A stretch of DNA of 64,000 nucleotides from positions 9,809,193 through 9,873,192 of the forward strand of contig JACGWO010000010.1 of NCBI GenBank assembly GCA_034509735.1. Reading direction: 5' to 3'. The position numbers and the translations under genes were made by a program. Shown here one piece after another: positions 21,428 through 35,200 of the stretch. Source of the stretch: Sesamum alatum. Its lineage: Eukaryota > Streptophyta > Magnoliopsida > Lamiales > Pedaliaceae. Position 1 is the first letter of the stretch. Each line of letters opens with the position of its first letter. The notes below the pieces were generated by a model. It was not told the DNA's origin. It searched no databases and worked only from the letters and a program-made list of their open reading frames with translations.

Positions 21428-22990
21428 TCACATCCAAGATTTTCTCGGGAGGCGTGCTCTCCACTTCCTGAGCCAATGCTTTCGAGCCCAGGGTCCTCCC
21501 GTGATCATGCGTATGACTCCCTTTCGAGGGGGGTTCGCATCCTCCGAGGGTCCAGCAGGGGCATGTTTGCGTCCTTCCACCCTAGGAGGTTCAGGTTTGG
21601 ACTCTACCGGGGCTTTTCCCTGATGTTGGTCCTTTTTCTGGTAAGGGCCTGTGCCTTGATATTTTTCTCTGCACACCAAACCTGCAGCTATCCATTCTGG
21701 ACAAATCGCTCGATCTCGTACTTTAGATGTCGGCATTCCTCTGTAGAGTGCCCATAGTCATTATGAAATTGACAGAATTTGTCTGAATTGGGTCACGTGG
21801 GTCCTTCTCTAGCGCCCTAAGGCCGTATCAGTAGCCCCTTCGCCTCTACCGCCATGAGGGCCTGAGTGATGGGGGCATTGAGGGGAGTGTAGACAGGAGG
21901 TCCCCTTTGGAAAGGGGGCTTCCTATCCCGTTCATTAGCAGGGGCCTTCTTGGTGGATCCTTCCTCGCGAGTCCTCCTTCTTGGAGGCTTGGGCCTCCTC
22001 CATGTTAATGTACTTAGCTGTTCTAGCCAAGAGGCTATCAAAGTCTGGTGTCGGCTTCTTAGCCAGGAATTGGAAGAAACCCCCATCCAACAGCCCTTGA
22101 GAGAAGCACTAGCCTTGACCTCTTACGTAGCCGTAAGGACTTCCAAGGTGGTGGTGTTGAAACTATGCAGGTAGTCCCTCAGGGACTCGGAATCCTTTTG
22201 CTGCACAGTGAAGAGACTAAGGGGGGTTTTGCAGTGTTTCCTGCTAATGACGAATTAGTGGAGGAACAACGAGCGGAACTCCTGAAAATTTTCCACTGAG
22301 CCAGTAGGTAATTGGTTGAACCACTACTAAGCCGCTCGGGCAAACGTGGTAACAAAGACCCGACACTTGATCCTATCAGTGTACCGATGGAGGAGTGTTA
22401 CATTCTTGAATCGGGATAGGTGTTCCTGCGGATCGGTAGTGCCATTGCATTCAGCAATGGCCGGTGTCTGACAGTTGGGAGAAATGTTGTCCGCCATGAC
22501 CTCCTCGATGAATAGGATGCCGCTCTGCACCTCCAGTAGGACTCCCATCATCTTGTGTTGTATGTCCTGCAAGCTCTTTTATAGGTGTTCCAATTGAGCC
22601 TCCCAACAAGGGGGAGCTTCATTCCGCACTGGGGAAGGAGGAATTGGTTCCTCCTTTGGGAGCCCGAGGGGACTTTGCCCGGGAGGGGCCTCCCCATCTT
22701 CCACTGGCCCCCCAGCCACTGAGGGAGCTCCCCGAGGCCCGGGGGCCACCGCTACCAGAGGGACAGTGTTGACCGTTGCCATGTGTGCCCGTATGGCAGA
22801 CGTTGTCATCTGTTGGTCTGAGGGGGCAATGACGGAGGATCCGATAAGGGTTCGGAAGGACCGGAGGATCCTGCCTTACCCCTCCCAGAGGGAGCCAGGG
22901 GGGCTCCCGACAGCACCTGCAACGCCTGTGGATCAACAGAAGCATCCGAGGCCTTCTGCTTGCCTAATCCGTTGTTGGGAATTCATATAA
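21428..22990 (-). pseudogene. Element A gag
   Basis: Gag is read on the minus strand in several frames. The N-terminal part (22945-22579) is proline-rich. 22572-22327 carries the conserved gag block (IAECNGTTDPQEHLSRFKN, RYTDRIKCRVFVTTFARAA). Near 21690-21775 a knuckle-like CQFHNDYGHSTEEC has the C-X2-H-X4-H-X4-C arrangement usual in this clade, followed by a basic, glutamine-rich tail (21736-21428). It would form the particle and bind RNA. Frameshifts and stops divide it. Confidence 0.75.
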
Positions 22991-23011
22991 TCCTCACGTC
23001 TTAGTTATGTG

Positions 23012-23029
23012 TTCCCACAGACCGCGCCA
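23012..23029 (-). promoter_or_regulatory. Element A primer binding site
   Basis: The minus strand reads TGGCGCGGTCTGTGGGAA, two bases inside the 5' LTR. It is one base off the TGGCGCCGTCTGTGGGAA motif that I know from many plant gypsy elements. The tRNA is not assigned. Confidence 0.8.
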
Positions 23030-23031
23030 AT

Positions 23032-23722
23032 TGATGTGAGCTGAAAGAGCTCGTCCCTGGGCATGAGTGGAGTGAACCTTGAATTTCTGCAAGCTATGAA
23101 AAGGGGACCTGCAAAAAAAGCGTCAGCACTCCGACGCTTAAGTTAGTAAGTAGTTATAGGAGAATAGATTTGAATAAAGTAATAAAACGGTGAGATTTCG
23201 TGAACAATGAGCATAAAATGAATTTTGTGCAAGTTGAGAGCATAAATTGTTTTCTAGAGTGCCAAAAAAACGTTATTTATGCTAGCTAAGTAGGCCGGTA
23301 TTTATATAGAAAGACCAATGGCTGGGAAGGACTCTTTGTTGACCTGTACTCTAGGAGGGTCAAGCACCAACCTTCCCAGACTTCTACAACGTCAGGACTC
23401 CTAAAAAGTAGGAGGGTGGTTGGAGAAGTCTTGCGAAGATAAGGATAAGGCGGGGTACCTTTATCCGGACTCTCAGATAGGCTTGGGCCTTTGCCTTGGG
23501 CTTCCCTAGTTGGACTCCCATCCTTCGTCAGGGCTGGGCCTTTCCCTTCGCTAGGGGAGAGGCCCGATTATTCCTCCGCCAAGCTGGACCAGCGTCCCTT
23601 TTAGGCTACCTCCAAGGGTGTGCGGGCTCTTGTGTGGGGCTTCGGTATTTCTCCTTGGGCTCCCAATGACCTCCTTGGGCATTTGGGCCTTGAGTTTGGG
23701 CCAAGCATTTAAGTACATATCA
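23032..23722 (-). mobile_element. Element A 5' LTR
   Basis: This 691-bp LTR begins TGATGTGAGC and ends GTACATATCA on the plus strand. It parallels 5870-6548 and lacks about 135 bp near its plus-strand start that the 3' LTR has. The difference between the two copies is easily seen (several percent), so the insertion is not recent. Confidence 0.85.
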
Positions 23723-25179
23723 AATAACTATGGATATTTATTGGGTTCATGTCCAAGAAGGGTAATACCCACCCATTTACAGTCCTAGTAAAGTTACGTG
23801 ATGTGTTGAAACATGAATAATAGAATAGGACAATTTATTAGGTAATTATCTTATTAATTGAATTGATTTAGGAAAAAGGTTAAATACACTTTGCCCCCTA
23901 AACTATACTTGAGGTAGCATTTACCCTCCTAAACTAATAAATGTAACACTTACCCCCTACAATTAATATCGGGCAATATTGTCCTTATAGTATATACATA
24001 TATTTGTAGTTTCAATTATTTATTTTTTAAAAATTTTGCTTATTTTAAATTCAATTAAAATTTTCTTAGCTGAAAAAATATATTTTAATTACAATAAAGT
24101 AAAATATAATTAATAAGTTAAATAGTTCAAATTCTATTATATTTTATAGACTCAAAGTTAAGGAATGAATGAATAAAGAAATAGACAAAAAACATTCATA
24201 ATAAAAGATTTTATTATTTTGTAATAAATTTAAGTTATTAAGTATTTAATTTTTCAGATAAAATGAGTAATTACATATCCAATTTTAAAATATAATTTCT
24301 TTGAAAACAAAATAAATTTGTTTATTTATTTTCCTGAAAGTGTTAGCTTTTGGTTAAACATATATATTATTATTATTATTATTCCCAAAGATATAAGAAT
24401 TGTTGGGATATTATATTCGTTACGTATATGTTATATATTAACTTATTATTTTATTTTTAATTTAAAATCTTCACTTATTAAATATTTTTTTAGTTAGAAA
24501 ATAATTTGGCAACATTTGCATGAATATCAAATTCTTAATAATGAAATCTTTAAGTTAGTTTAGATAATTCAAAATTGAAAATATTTAATTCCTTCAACCC
24601 TAGATTTAATTAGAGATAATCGCACCATCCTTCTCTGAAATTTGATATAATTACACTAAACCCCATATGATTTGAAAAAAATACTCTTTGTACTGATAAC
24701 ATTTGTCTCCATCCAACAAATGAATTCATCTGTTAGTAAAACTCATGAAATGTGCTAATATCAACAAAAATATTGAATGAAAAATCATATTTACCTCCAA
24801 TTAACCTATTATAGACTTATTGCAAATGAAATAATTATATTCTAACACAAACTAGTCCTATATAAGTGAAGACGTACACTCTCACATACCTTACCATGTG
24901 AAAATATACTAAAACAATTTATTAAAGTGAATAACCAAAAAGACATCAAAACTAAAACACTAAAGTATTAGGCATAAAAAGCTCTTTATATTATAGTAAT
25001 GACCAAAAATATTTCCACACTTAGTTCATGACTCCGAAGAAAATATATCACCTCATTGAGAAGAAATGAGATCACGCACAATCACAATCTTTTACATCTG
25101 TTTGGGATTTTATAAGTTTCATTAAGAAAACCATCAAACACTTTTATAAAACTTATAAGCTCAAGCATGTTATAAAATA
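23723..25179. other. AT-rich spacer with MITE fragments
   Basis: No gene is visible. At 23876-23995 the phrases GGTTAAATACACTTTGCCCC and ACACTTACCCCC recall the end of the foldback MITEs at 25180 and 30356, without a matching right arm. At 24605-24690 GAGATAATCGCACC and CTCTGAAATTTG resemble the left arm of the 25180 element. The remainder is AT-rich with nothing recognised. Confidence 0.5.
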
Positions 25180-25629
25180 GGAGAGATTACAACGGCCCCT
25201 TCTGAAATTTGGCATAATTAAAAATACCTCTCATTGAGAAAATTATAAATACCTTCCTAATTTTACACGCTGGCTAACAAACTAGCTCAATCAATTAAAT
25301 TTTCATCCATTTTTTTTGTAAAAAACTAACCAAAATACCCTTATACATTATAAATTAAAAACTTATTAATTTTTGAATTTTCTGAATTTTTTTTATGGAC
25401 TAACCAGATAATTTTTTTATAATTTCTCAAAAAATTTCATCCACCTCATTTGGTTTTTATACATTTTTTTATTTTTTCAAAAAAAAAATACAACAAAATT
25501 GACAATTTCAAACCTCATTCAAGAATTACATAATTTTATCAAACATCTAGGGGTATTTATAATTTTTAATACAACGAAAAAGTATTCATAATTATGTTAA
25601 ACCTCATGAGAGCTCATTGTAATCTATCC
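25180..25629. mobile_element. Foldback MITE, Mutator-like by target duplication
   Basis: The 450-bp element is bounded by a 9-bp repeat TATAAAATA (25171-25179) and TATAAAACA (25630-25638), 8 of 9 matching. Ends GGAGAGATTACAA and, inverted, GGATAGATTACAA agree, and imperfect complementarity continues deep inside (TTATAAATACC occurs in both arms). There is no ORF. Nine-base duplications are typical of Mutator-like elements. Confidence 0.7.
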
Positions 25630-25638
25630 TATAAAACA

Positions 25639-26234
25639 TTTTGAAAAACTTATGAACTCAGCCAAATACACTCTGAATATTCTTGGGGCTCTTCCTTGTG
25701 CAAGTCAGGCAATTGGTGGCAAGATAACGACCAATGTTCAAAAGCGGTATTATACCTATAAAGTCGTAACTATGAATGCCTGGCCAAAGTTCGAGGACAT
25801 TAAATGGCTTCATAGAAGAGAATGTCTCATGCTACTGAGGTTGAACAAAATGGCCAAAAACATAAATAAAACATGAACTCCATGTTCCATATTTTAGAAG
25901 AGAATAAGAGTAAAGAGAGATATATCACTCTTTATGACATGGCAAAGGCACCAGGCATTTCGCTTCAAAACAAGAAACAGATATGAACTGAGTCTTGGAG
26001 GACTATGATATCAATTGGACTAAAATATGCGTGTTTTCTTATATGATAACCAACAGAACTAACGAGATGCATAAATTATACAAACGACTGCAGCCATCAA
26101 ATGAACATGGATCCAAGGGAAATGTATTGTATGATTATCCGTATAAAAAATAGAACACCCACAACTCCCTACCCATCATCGGACATTAGTTCATGTTGAA
26201 ATTTATATCAGCATACAGTGTAAACTCAACAGGG
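25639..26234. other. 3' flank and likely 3' UTR of the proteasome gene
   Basis: Sequence directly downstream, on the minus strand, of the stop codon. The UTR end cannot be placed. A plus-strand frame at 25652-25876 (74 codons) is not recognised and is probably chance. Confidence 0.5.
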
Positions 26235-29200
26235 TCAGTCGCGCTCACTGATTGCAGTCAGATGCTCGTCAATTTCTTCCGTTGACAAAACTTTGAAAAC
26301 TGGGTCTTCTTTCCTCACAACACCAACCTAGCAAAGATCAAATGATTTAATGAAGCAAATCATTGTTCAGCGTCTCAAGATAAGAAGAGTTGATTTTGCC
26401 CGAGTTTCATTCATACAATAAGTTTTTCTACAAGATACGTAAAGCTCATTACTGAGGTTAAAAAGAAGAGTACAGATCAACTTTAGATGCCAATTTTTTG
26501 GGTGCAAAGAACATCCCCCACAAAAAAGTTGCTATCCTCAGAACATGTTTACGAAATTTGAAAACAAGAAGCGACCAGCACAATCCTTTTATACAACATA
26601 GAGAATAAACAACTATTGTAAAGAGAGTGGGTTCTGTTTAGAGACCAGAAGACAAAAAGGATTACCTCAATTTCACTGGCCTTGAAATCTTCCTGTAGGA
26701 CAGACTGCAGAGCTGAAATCGCAGTCTACAAATACAAAAAGTTGAAATGTCAGAATTCTCAACCTTGACGGTAATGAAACAAACTCTTGCCCTACTTTCA
26801 GAAGGATGGGAATCACACAATATACTGAGATCAAAGGCGTAGATGTATGTAAATACCATCTCTTCAACTAGATCAGATGCAGTGCTCTAACTTTTGAGCA
26901 TGCATCTTTAATTTTCTACCAGAAACAATACTTTCTAAATCAAGAGTCATCATGTCCTCGTTAATTTCCCCTTCACCCAGCCCCTCGTGAAATCACTCAA
27001 TTCAAGAAGGCTTCATTTTGCAATTGCGGAGGCTAAGTGAATCTTCTCCCGCCTTGCTTCGTCAAATATGCTACTTCGATTAACCATTATAGTTCAATTT
27101 TTCCACCTAAGTGACATTTAGCTTGTACAAGTCCCAGTCATTTTTTGGTTCAGAAGAACATTGTTCAAGAAATAATACTTGTCCCTTGAATATTCTATGA
27201 CTCTTGCATCAAATTACACCACCAGATAATGGATGACTAGACAGTACCTAAATGGATCAAATTACAATTTCCAACATAAATACTCTAAACAAAATTCTGA
27301 AAAGTATTTTACAAGTAGAGGAAATATAAACAGAAGTAAATTTATTGAAACCGCACGTCATTAAACTTAAGACTGTTCACAAGCATTATTTTTAAGGAAC
27401 TTTTAGCTTATAGCTACTCTTTTCAGTGTGCACAAACAGAAGGGCTATTGACATTACTTTCAAGCCAAAACATTTTATGCACGTACAGTTTGATAGCTGT
27501 CTGCAAGAAGTTCTGTTTAAATGACGATATGTACATTTAGCATACTGATTCTCAAGATAATAAAGTTTCAAGAGGATACACTCTTTAAGCATCTGAAGGA
27601 AGCTCTCATGGAGGCTCAGCAAAAAGCATGATATAGCATCATGGAGTCTCTTTCCATTTCTAGTTTGCCCATCACCTTTTTGTATCCAAAAAAATTATTT
27701 GGGAAACAGCAAAAACAAAATGTCCCATCACTCAAAGAAATTGACCAACTTTTGGCAAATGGTAGTAAAACCTAACAAAAAATAATAAAAGCTTTTCATG
27801 AAACAAATTATTACATTATAATGGCCAATTCTTATCATCTCATCAAGTAGAACTGCAGCATGTACTCATCAACTGTCATTTTGCATTACAATACATAAAA
27901 CATAAGTTCAGAACATTTGGAACATGTCATAGAGTAATAAAATACATCACCAGCCAGCCACAGAGGACTCCTACCTTGTGTTTTAAGACTATCTCTTTAA
28001 GGACAGAGATCAAGAAATTGAACTCGCACATGTGCTCCATTTGATCCGCATGCATAAGTGGATCTAATCTAATATTGGAAATTCACCCCACATGTATATA
28101 ATATTTTTCCATCTTCTGAATCATCAACTGTCAATGATGTATGGTTCGAGCATGCAATTTGAATGTTACTAATGCAGAGACTTTGAGAGAACTAGGATAA
28201 CACATTCATAAGATCCACAATTAACACACAAAAGTCTTTCGGTAACTCCAATCCAATTATTATTTCCATCATCACTAGCTCTGGAGAACTTTTCAAATCA
28301 CACTTGAAGGAACAATAGCATGAAGTATAGGTAATTTGGTTGCAGATAACATTGAACTATTGAAGTAGACATAGACAAAGGAACGCACACACAAATGTGT
28401 AATATTGCTGTCGGACAGCTCTATTGGTACAAATAAACAAACTTGTAGTCCCTAAAATATATTTCAGAAATGAATGATTTTCAAATTCTTAATCTTTATC
28501 TGCATTTCAGTATACCTGTCTAATAACTAGGATCCTTAATACCCCAACTTACGTTCTAGACAAGGTCATAATTATTCTAGAGTCAACAATATGATGCTTT
28601 AGGTATACATTTTGCTGAAACTCAACACCAAGAAGCTTTCCTCCTATTCCCCCTATAAGTTAAATCATGCATAATACAGACACTATTTGTAACATACTGA
28701 AAAAGGAAAAGGAAAGCCCAAATGCAGACAAGATTTTACTGTGAGGCATAAAACTGTGTAAAGAGTGTCTCTAACAATTCCCATCACAAATACAAAATCC
28801 TTGTAACTACGAAATTCATGTTACCCAGCAGAGAATGAAAGAAAATAATAAAGATAATAGCAAATAGCTCTGGCCAATTAAGACTGTCCAACTACAACCT
28901 AACATAGTGCCGAATGCCTCATGGCAAGGGCAGACACAGCATTAACTTAAAGACATGATGAATTGGCATATCATAGACATGGAAAATGAGAAGATAATGA
29001 GGAAAGTTACTTAGGATTACTAGATACAAAACTATATATAAGGGTTGTGCTCATAGGAATCAATCAAAAAACAAGAGAAATTTGAGATTATCCAGGTTCC
29101 ATTAGTACAACACATGATGAATAAATATACTCAATAGATGCATCCACATATCTAAAGTTTGAGTGTTCCACTGTCATATGTTAGTCACATTGTATATACT

Positions 29201-32200
29201 TCGAGAGCAACACAGAGCAATGATGGAAAGAGTAACCAAGTTATCGACCTAGCACATACATTACTAACTATACTCAAACAATCAGATCAGGATCCAAAGT
29301 GCAACATCAATAGAAGGCTCAACATTATGCATTTCCTTTTACCTGCACAGTTTCCTCATAGGAGAATGCAGGATCATTTTTCATCTTCTTTTCTAAAAAG
29401 TTAATCGCTTCTTGCTCTTTCCCACCAGCGCTTGTTGCCTATCAGGAAAACAAAAGTGAAAAGAAAGTTCTTTTCAACACAAACAGTGGCAAACAAAAAA
29501 CAATACTAATTTAATGCAGCCTTCCATCTAAAAAAGGAAATAGCAAAAATGCTCTCAATTCTTTTAGCAATGCCCATGAATAGCTCCCATTCATTAAATG
29601 TGATCAACTTCTCAAGAGAACCATTGCATGATATTACATGTTAGTAAGGAACATTTCAGGAAATTGCTTTAGTCTGAACTCAACGAGTCATGTGAAAATC
29701 CAGTTCTTTCAAGTTGGCTTTATCCTCTTTTAGGTATGTGCCTCAGGAGCAAGGCCAGCCTATCTTGTTGTTTCAAAGTTACAATTCAATAGCCATTCTG
29801 GCTAAAGCTTTACTGTATTCTTTCTTTATATATTATTTGAGACAATACTATATACGACATGGAAGTTCTGTTACATATCTGATTATTAGTTTACCCTTAT
29901 TTTAGTGCTTTTTCTTGAGCTGTACTACAAATCGAAGTTTTGCTTGAGCTGTACAAGATCAAAGTCCCATATAAAGTTCTACGAGGGAGATTTTCACGCA
30001 TCTCAATAAAGTCTATGATTCATCTTAAGAACTTCTCAAGTTCAGGGAATCACAAGTCATATTTTTCAATAAAAGAAAAAAAATATGTGGATTGGCTGAT
30101 AATTCTCTCAATTAATGGAAGAGGCCAATGCAAAAAATGCATGTTGGATCTTTGAAACAGTGCAGATCATGTTGATAATAAATGAATGCTTTTACATTGT
30201 GAAAGGAGAAAATTGGCAAAGATGGAAAACACTAATTCGCGAGCCAAAGAAAATAATTATGAATGAGAGGAAAACTTTACTTTAGAAGTAATTAATATAA
30301 TAGAAATATGAAAGAAAAATCATTTATCCTTCCAGAGGAAAGAAGATAAAAGTTAGGGTTAATTACACTTACACCCCCTCTGAGAATGTATAATTACACT
30401 TTCCCCCAAAAAAGTTTTGAAATTACACTTACACCCCCTCTGAAAATTCTCTGTTTACACCTCACCCCCATCTGTTAGAGTTTGGACGAAAAATGTTCAC
30501 GTCAACAAAAATAATTACACAAATTTTTAATTTTGCCCATCATTTAACATTCTCATGTATATTTTTGTACTTATAAGAGGATAAGTGTAACGTATATGTA
30601 TGGAGTGAGACCAATATTATTATATTTTTTCCTTATAAGTACAAAATTATTACACGAGAATGTTAAATGAGAGGTAAAATTGAAAATTTATGTAATTATT
30701 TTTGTTGAAATGAACATTTTCCGCCCAAACTTTAACGAATGGAGGTGAGGTGTAAACAAAGAATTTTTAGAGGGGGTGTAAATGTAATTTCAAAACTTCT
30801 TTGGGGGAAAGTGTAATTATGCATTTTCAGAGGGGGTCTAAATGTAATTAACCCTAAAAGTTATTAATAAATTCATCATATCAGTACCAAATTACCTTAT
30901 AATATTCAAGATCATTGTGGCAAAACTATTATCTCAAACCATATCCCCTTCATCCCATTTATATAGGCTCATTTGACTCGGTAGAAAGCTCAGATGAAGA
31001 AAGGGTGAAAACTGTTAATGTTACATTACAACCTTAAAATGATGATTGATATTTAGTGGTGTTGCCTTATTCTATATGAGGGTATTGCTGAATTTCTTTT
31101 CTAGAAAATTGAGCCTTAATTTTTAACACCTTAAAGAAGAAATAAGAGTAACAAATTTGAGACAGAGGAAGGATTTCTTAACCACTGACCAAGAGAACAT
31201 AATTAGTAGAGTGTCTGAATTACATGATTCATTTGAAAAAATGCAAGCTCATAAGCCATTTCTTAACCACTGACCAAGAGAACAGAATTAGTACAGAGTG
31301 TCTGAATTACATGATTTATTTGAAAAAATGCCAAGCTCATAAGCCAACCAAGTATTCAAGAACATTCTGTCGCATATGATGAATGTTCAATTGAGAATGT
31401 CAAATAAATGAGGGTCTCAGCCAATTAGAATTGTTGTTTAAGAGTATGTTTGGTTGGAGGGAAAAGTGGAAGTATAAGAGAAGTGGAAGTAAAAGAGGAT
31501 GTATAAGAAAAAGTTCAGTGTTTGGTTTGGAGGAATAGATGGAAAGGAAGTAAAACTAGATGTATATAGAACCCCTCCGGAGTCCAATTTCGTTTTCGTC
31601 CGAAATTGGACGGAAAAGTGGAAGTATAAGGTTAAAAAAACCAAAAAATACATATTTTATTTTTATTTACTCTATTACCCATATATATATATATATATAT
31701 TTCCCTTTAATTCTTTTCTCATTCCCGCTGAAATACCGTACGTAATCGCCAGAGAAAAGAAAACCAAATCGTTAGGAAAACTAGTATGTCGAAGTCAACA
31801 ATCCGGAAAACATACTTTTCATTTGCAATTTTTCAAAATTTTTTATTACTAATTTGCTATTAATTTTTATTGAATAATCCTTTTTCCTCTTCCCACCGTC
31901 GGCACTTGTAATTTTTATTTCATTTAAATTAAATAATTTAGAATAAATGAATAATATTCGTTTTGATTAATATTTTTATTAATAATTTCTTGTTTGATAT
32001 ATATTTTTATTAATAAGGTTTTTAAATATTTGATATTAGTATAATATTAACTTGTTTATTTTCTAAAATGAAGAGAAAGGGTTAAACTGTAAAATTACAA
32101 AAATTAGTATCTTCTTCTCAATCTATTTTTCTCGTACCAAACAAGGGAAAGTATTTGAGATTTACTCCCCTTCCAATCATACCAAACGATTTGAAGGAAA

Positions 32201-35200
32201 ACTATTATTCTTTCCCTCCCCTTCCCCCTTTCCCTCCCCCTCCCCTTTCACTTCCTCTTTCCTCTCATTTGAACTAAACGAACCCTAAAAGATTATGTAA
32301 TACCAAGGAAATCAGTTCAATATAATTTATCACTGCCAAGTCTAAGCAAATACCTTACATACAAATTCCTACCAGTATCAAGATTCATCATTTAAAAAAA
32401 ATTGACTGACAAGTAAGCCCCATGCACATATACAGCATTTAAGGACTTAAAAGTCCATGGATAAAAGGTTAGTGACAGCCACAGCAAGGCTTAGAGATCC
32501 CTTCCTATTCTCCCACAAGGGCACATAGGAACTTAGAAAGCCACCTTGAGAACGTAATAAAGCATGTTCGAGACCAGCTACTTATAGGAGACTTGGTTTG
32601 AAGGGGTGAGAATGGAATAACAGCAAGTTTTGCGTTATATGATTCAGTCAACTACATTTTCAGATTCTAAAGATTTCACTAAACAAACATCAGAATAGAT
32701 GGCCGCATACATTTGAAAGTTCAGTTGTAACAATTGTATGCAAGCGGAAGAAAATGCGGTAAAGGAATATGCATCTGAGGCAACATGTCAACAAATGACA
32801 AAAATGGAATTATTAAATTTTTAAAAGAACAAAAGGTTCTATCTCAAAGATAGTATGTTCCTAATTACCTTATGACCAAAAAAATGACCGGCAGGATCAC
32901 ACTTGAAGAGCTGAGGACCTTTCTCTTCGTCAATGCCCAATATCATTGCAACTTTGTACACAAAACAAGGCAAACCAATGAACAAAATGTATAATATGGA
33001 AGACGGACATTTATAATGTCCATCCGTTAAGCAAAGTGAATAGCACATACCTACGCCAAGTGGTCTCATATATGCATGTTGTGTGTAAACTTGAGACTTG
33101 TCTGCAATCCTGCAATGTTTGGACACATTTACAACTAAAGATACACAGAAATACTGAATGCAACACCTTAGATAAAATATTCAATGGATCTTTTCTTATA
33201 TAACTAGAAGTATATTTTATATCTTGAACAGTGTTTAAAAAGGCGAAACATATTGTGCCTGCGGAGTGTGCTATGGCCCAAAAAAAGTTAGTGACAATGT
33301 TTAACAAATATCAAAATATACTAATTATTTAACAATAAGCTAAAAGAATTATAACAAAATTAATAGGAAAAAAGATTGTGGACAGAAACATTGACAAATA
33401 TATGGCAGAGAAACGCATAAGAAGGTTACACGTTCCCTCCGTTGAGATAGTAAAGTATATCCCTACAATAGTTTTATATATTATAACCATGAGATAAATG
33501 AAGATGATTTGTGAAAAAGATAGAGATTTTTAACTTCAAGAAATGTTTATAAAATGTTTTATCTGGACAATAAATTGAAACAAGGACAATTTTGGTTATC
33601 GCGTCTCTAAATCATACACCCCAAAGTTGAAAAATATGAGGCATGTGCCCCAAGCGCTTGAGCTTACAACCCATGCACCCGAAGGAGAAGCCCCCGGCAT
33701 TGTCTCAAGGCAACTTACAACCATCATGCCTTAGGGTGGGGAATACACGCCTTATAAAACCTGCTGTTGAAAATCAACTATCCATGAAATCTTAAATAGC
33801 TGTACCCAATCACATGCTCTTCAAGAGTTAAAGTATTGGTTTCTAGAAAAAGGATATTGTAAGCGAAGGAGGAATTTTATAAAGTTAGCTTGATTGTATC
33901 GAGCATTTAGTTGCAAGTAGGACTATCATCCTAGGATTACGTAATTCCAGGTTCAGGACATTGTTTTCGACAAATTGAGCATCATTGATCTAGAGAACAT
34001 ACTTGTTAGCAAAAATACTTGGCTTCAATGGAACACAAAGGAGAAAATCAAGACTCTAAACCCTAAGGTATTTAGTGCACCAAGGGAAAGCATTAGTAAA
34101 CTAAAGATACCATCGTGCCAAAGCATCAACAGGCATTTCGTATCCATATCTAAAACGAAACTCAGCGGCCTCATTTCTCGCTTGTTGAACCAAAGTCCTT
34201 GCATCAGCTGGACAGAAAAGGAATCAACAAAAATCAACTATCAATATAAATGAAGAAGGAATATTGCCCCAAAGTTTTGACACACTAAATATTACACAAG
34301 CATATGGACCGATGTTAATTAAAACAGGCTTCACTATTTAATAAAAAAAAAAAAAAAGGAAACACTTGGACCAATTAAAAAATTATATATTGGCTGTAAC
34401 CAATCAACAAAAGTTCGGTCTTCCTCAGCATCTTCCACTTCCTCCAACATTTTAATTGCGTGCCAAACGAAAATTACCCTTACATGAAACAATATTTCTT
34501 AACCAAAAGATGACAAATGAATAAATAAGAGATGTTTAATTCCATTTTCAAGTTGTTCTTGTTTTTTAGTGGTTTTGTTCTTTCTCAAAAGCAAAAGCAA
34601 ACATATTCCCCTTCCGAAAACCTCATTCTCCAAAAGTATTATAGAAATTCCAAGCATTAAAATACAGTATCTATATATATACATATATATTTCAATATTT
34701 TAATTATATATACCTTTATACATAAGTAAAATCATTACATCAATTAAACGTATATATTTACATTTCAATCATTAAAAGCTTGATGCAACACTACTAACTC
34801 TAACAAGTTATTTTCATGAAAAAAGCTATCTAGAAACAAGTCCAATGTACATCATATTCCCCATTTACATTTTCTCAAAAACTCCCATCTACAAACCCAC
34901 TTCCCCAATCCTCCCAAATCCCTCCCAAACTAACCCCCAATAGGCCAGAGGCCTGATCTTAATGCATTAGTATGACTGATTAATTTTCATCATCCCCATT
35001 TACAAATTTTATCATACACGAAAAGAGGGAGCAAACCAAAAAGTACCTGTCATGCCAGTGGCCAACAAACCGAGATACTTAGTAATGGGAAACAAATGGG
35101 TGATGCTTGTCTGATCCAAAAGCTTGTCCTGCTCACAAATTACTCAATCGATAATTTCAACCCACAGAATAGAAGTTAAAACAGAAAACCACAAAGAGGT

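Larger units (their letters stand above)
5723..23722 (-). mobile_element. Element A: Tat-type Ty3/gypsy retrotransposon with nested insertions
   Basis: This is an 18-kb minus-strand element with LTRs at both ends, a primer binding site, and genes in the order gag, protease, RT, RNase H, archaeal-type RNase H, integrase. RT before integrase defines Ty3/gypsy, and the second RNase H is a mark of the Tat clade. Between integrase and the 3' LTR lies an extra ORF on the opposite strand, as known for some Tat elements. The candidate target duplication is AATAG (5718-5722) against AATAA (23723-23727), one mismatch. Without the copia insertion (about 6.9 kb) and the hAT-like MITE (0.64 kb) the element would be about 10.5 kb. 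Scattered stops and a mutated protease show it is inactive. Confidence 0.85.

Noticed and set aside
25652..25876. 74-codon plus-strand frame near the PAA 3' end
   Set aside because: No recognised domain, no exon structure, and AT-rich surroundings.
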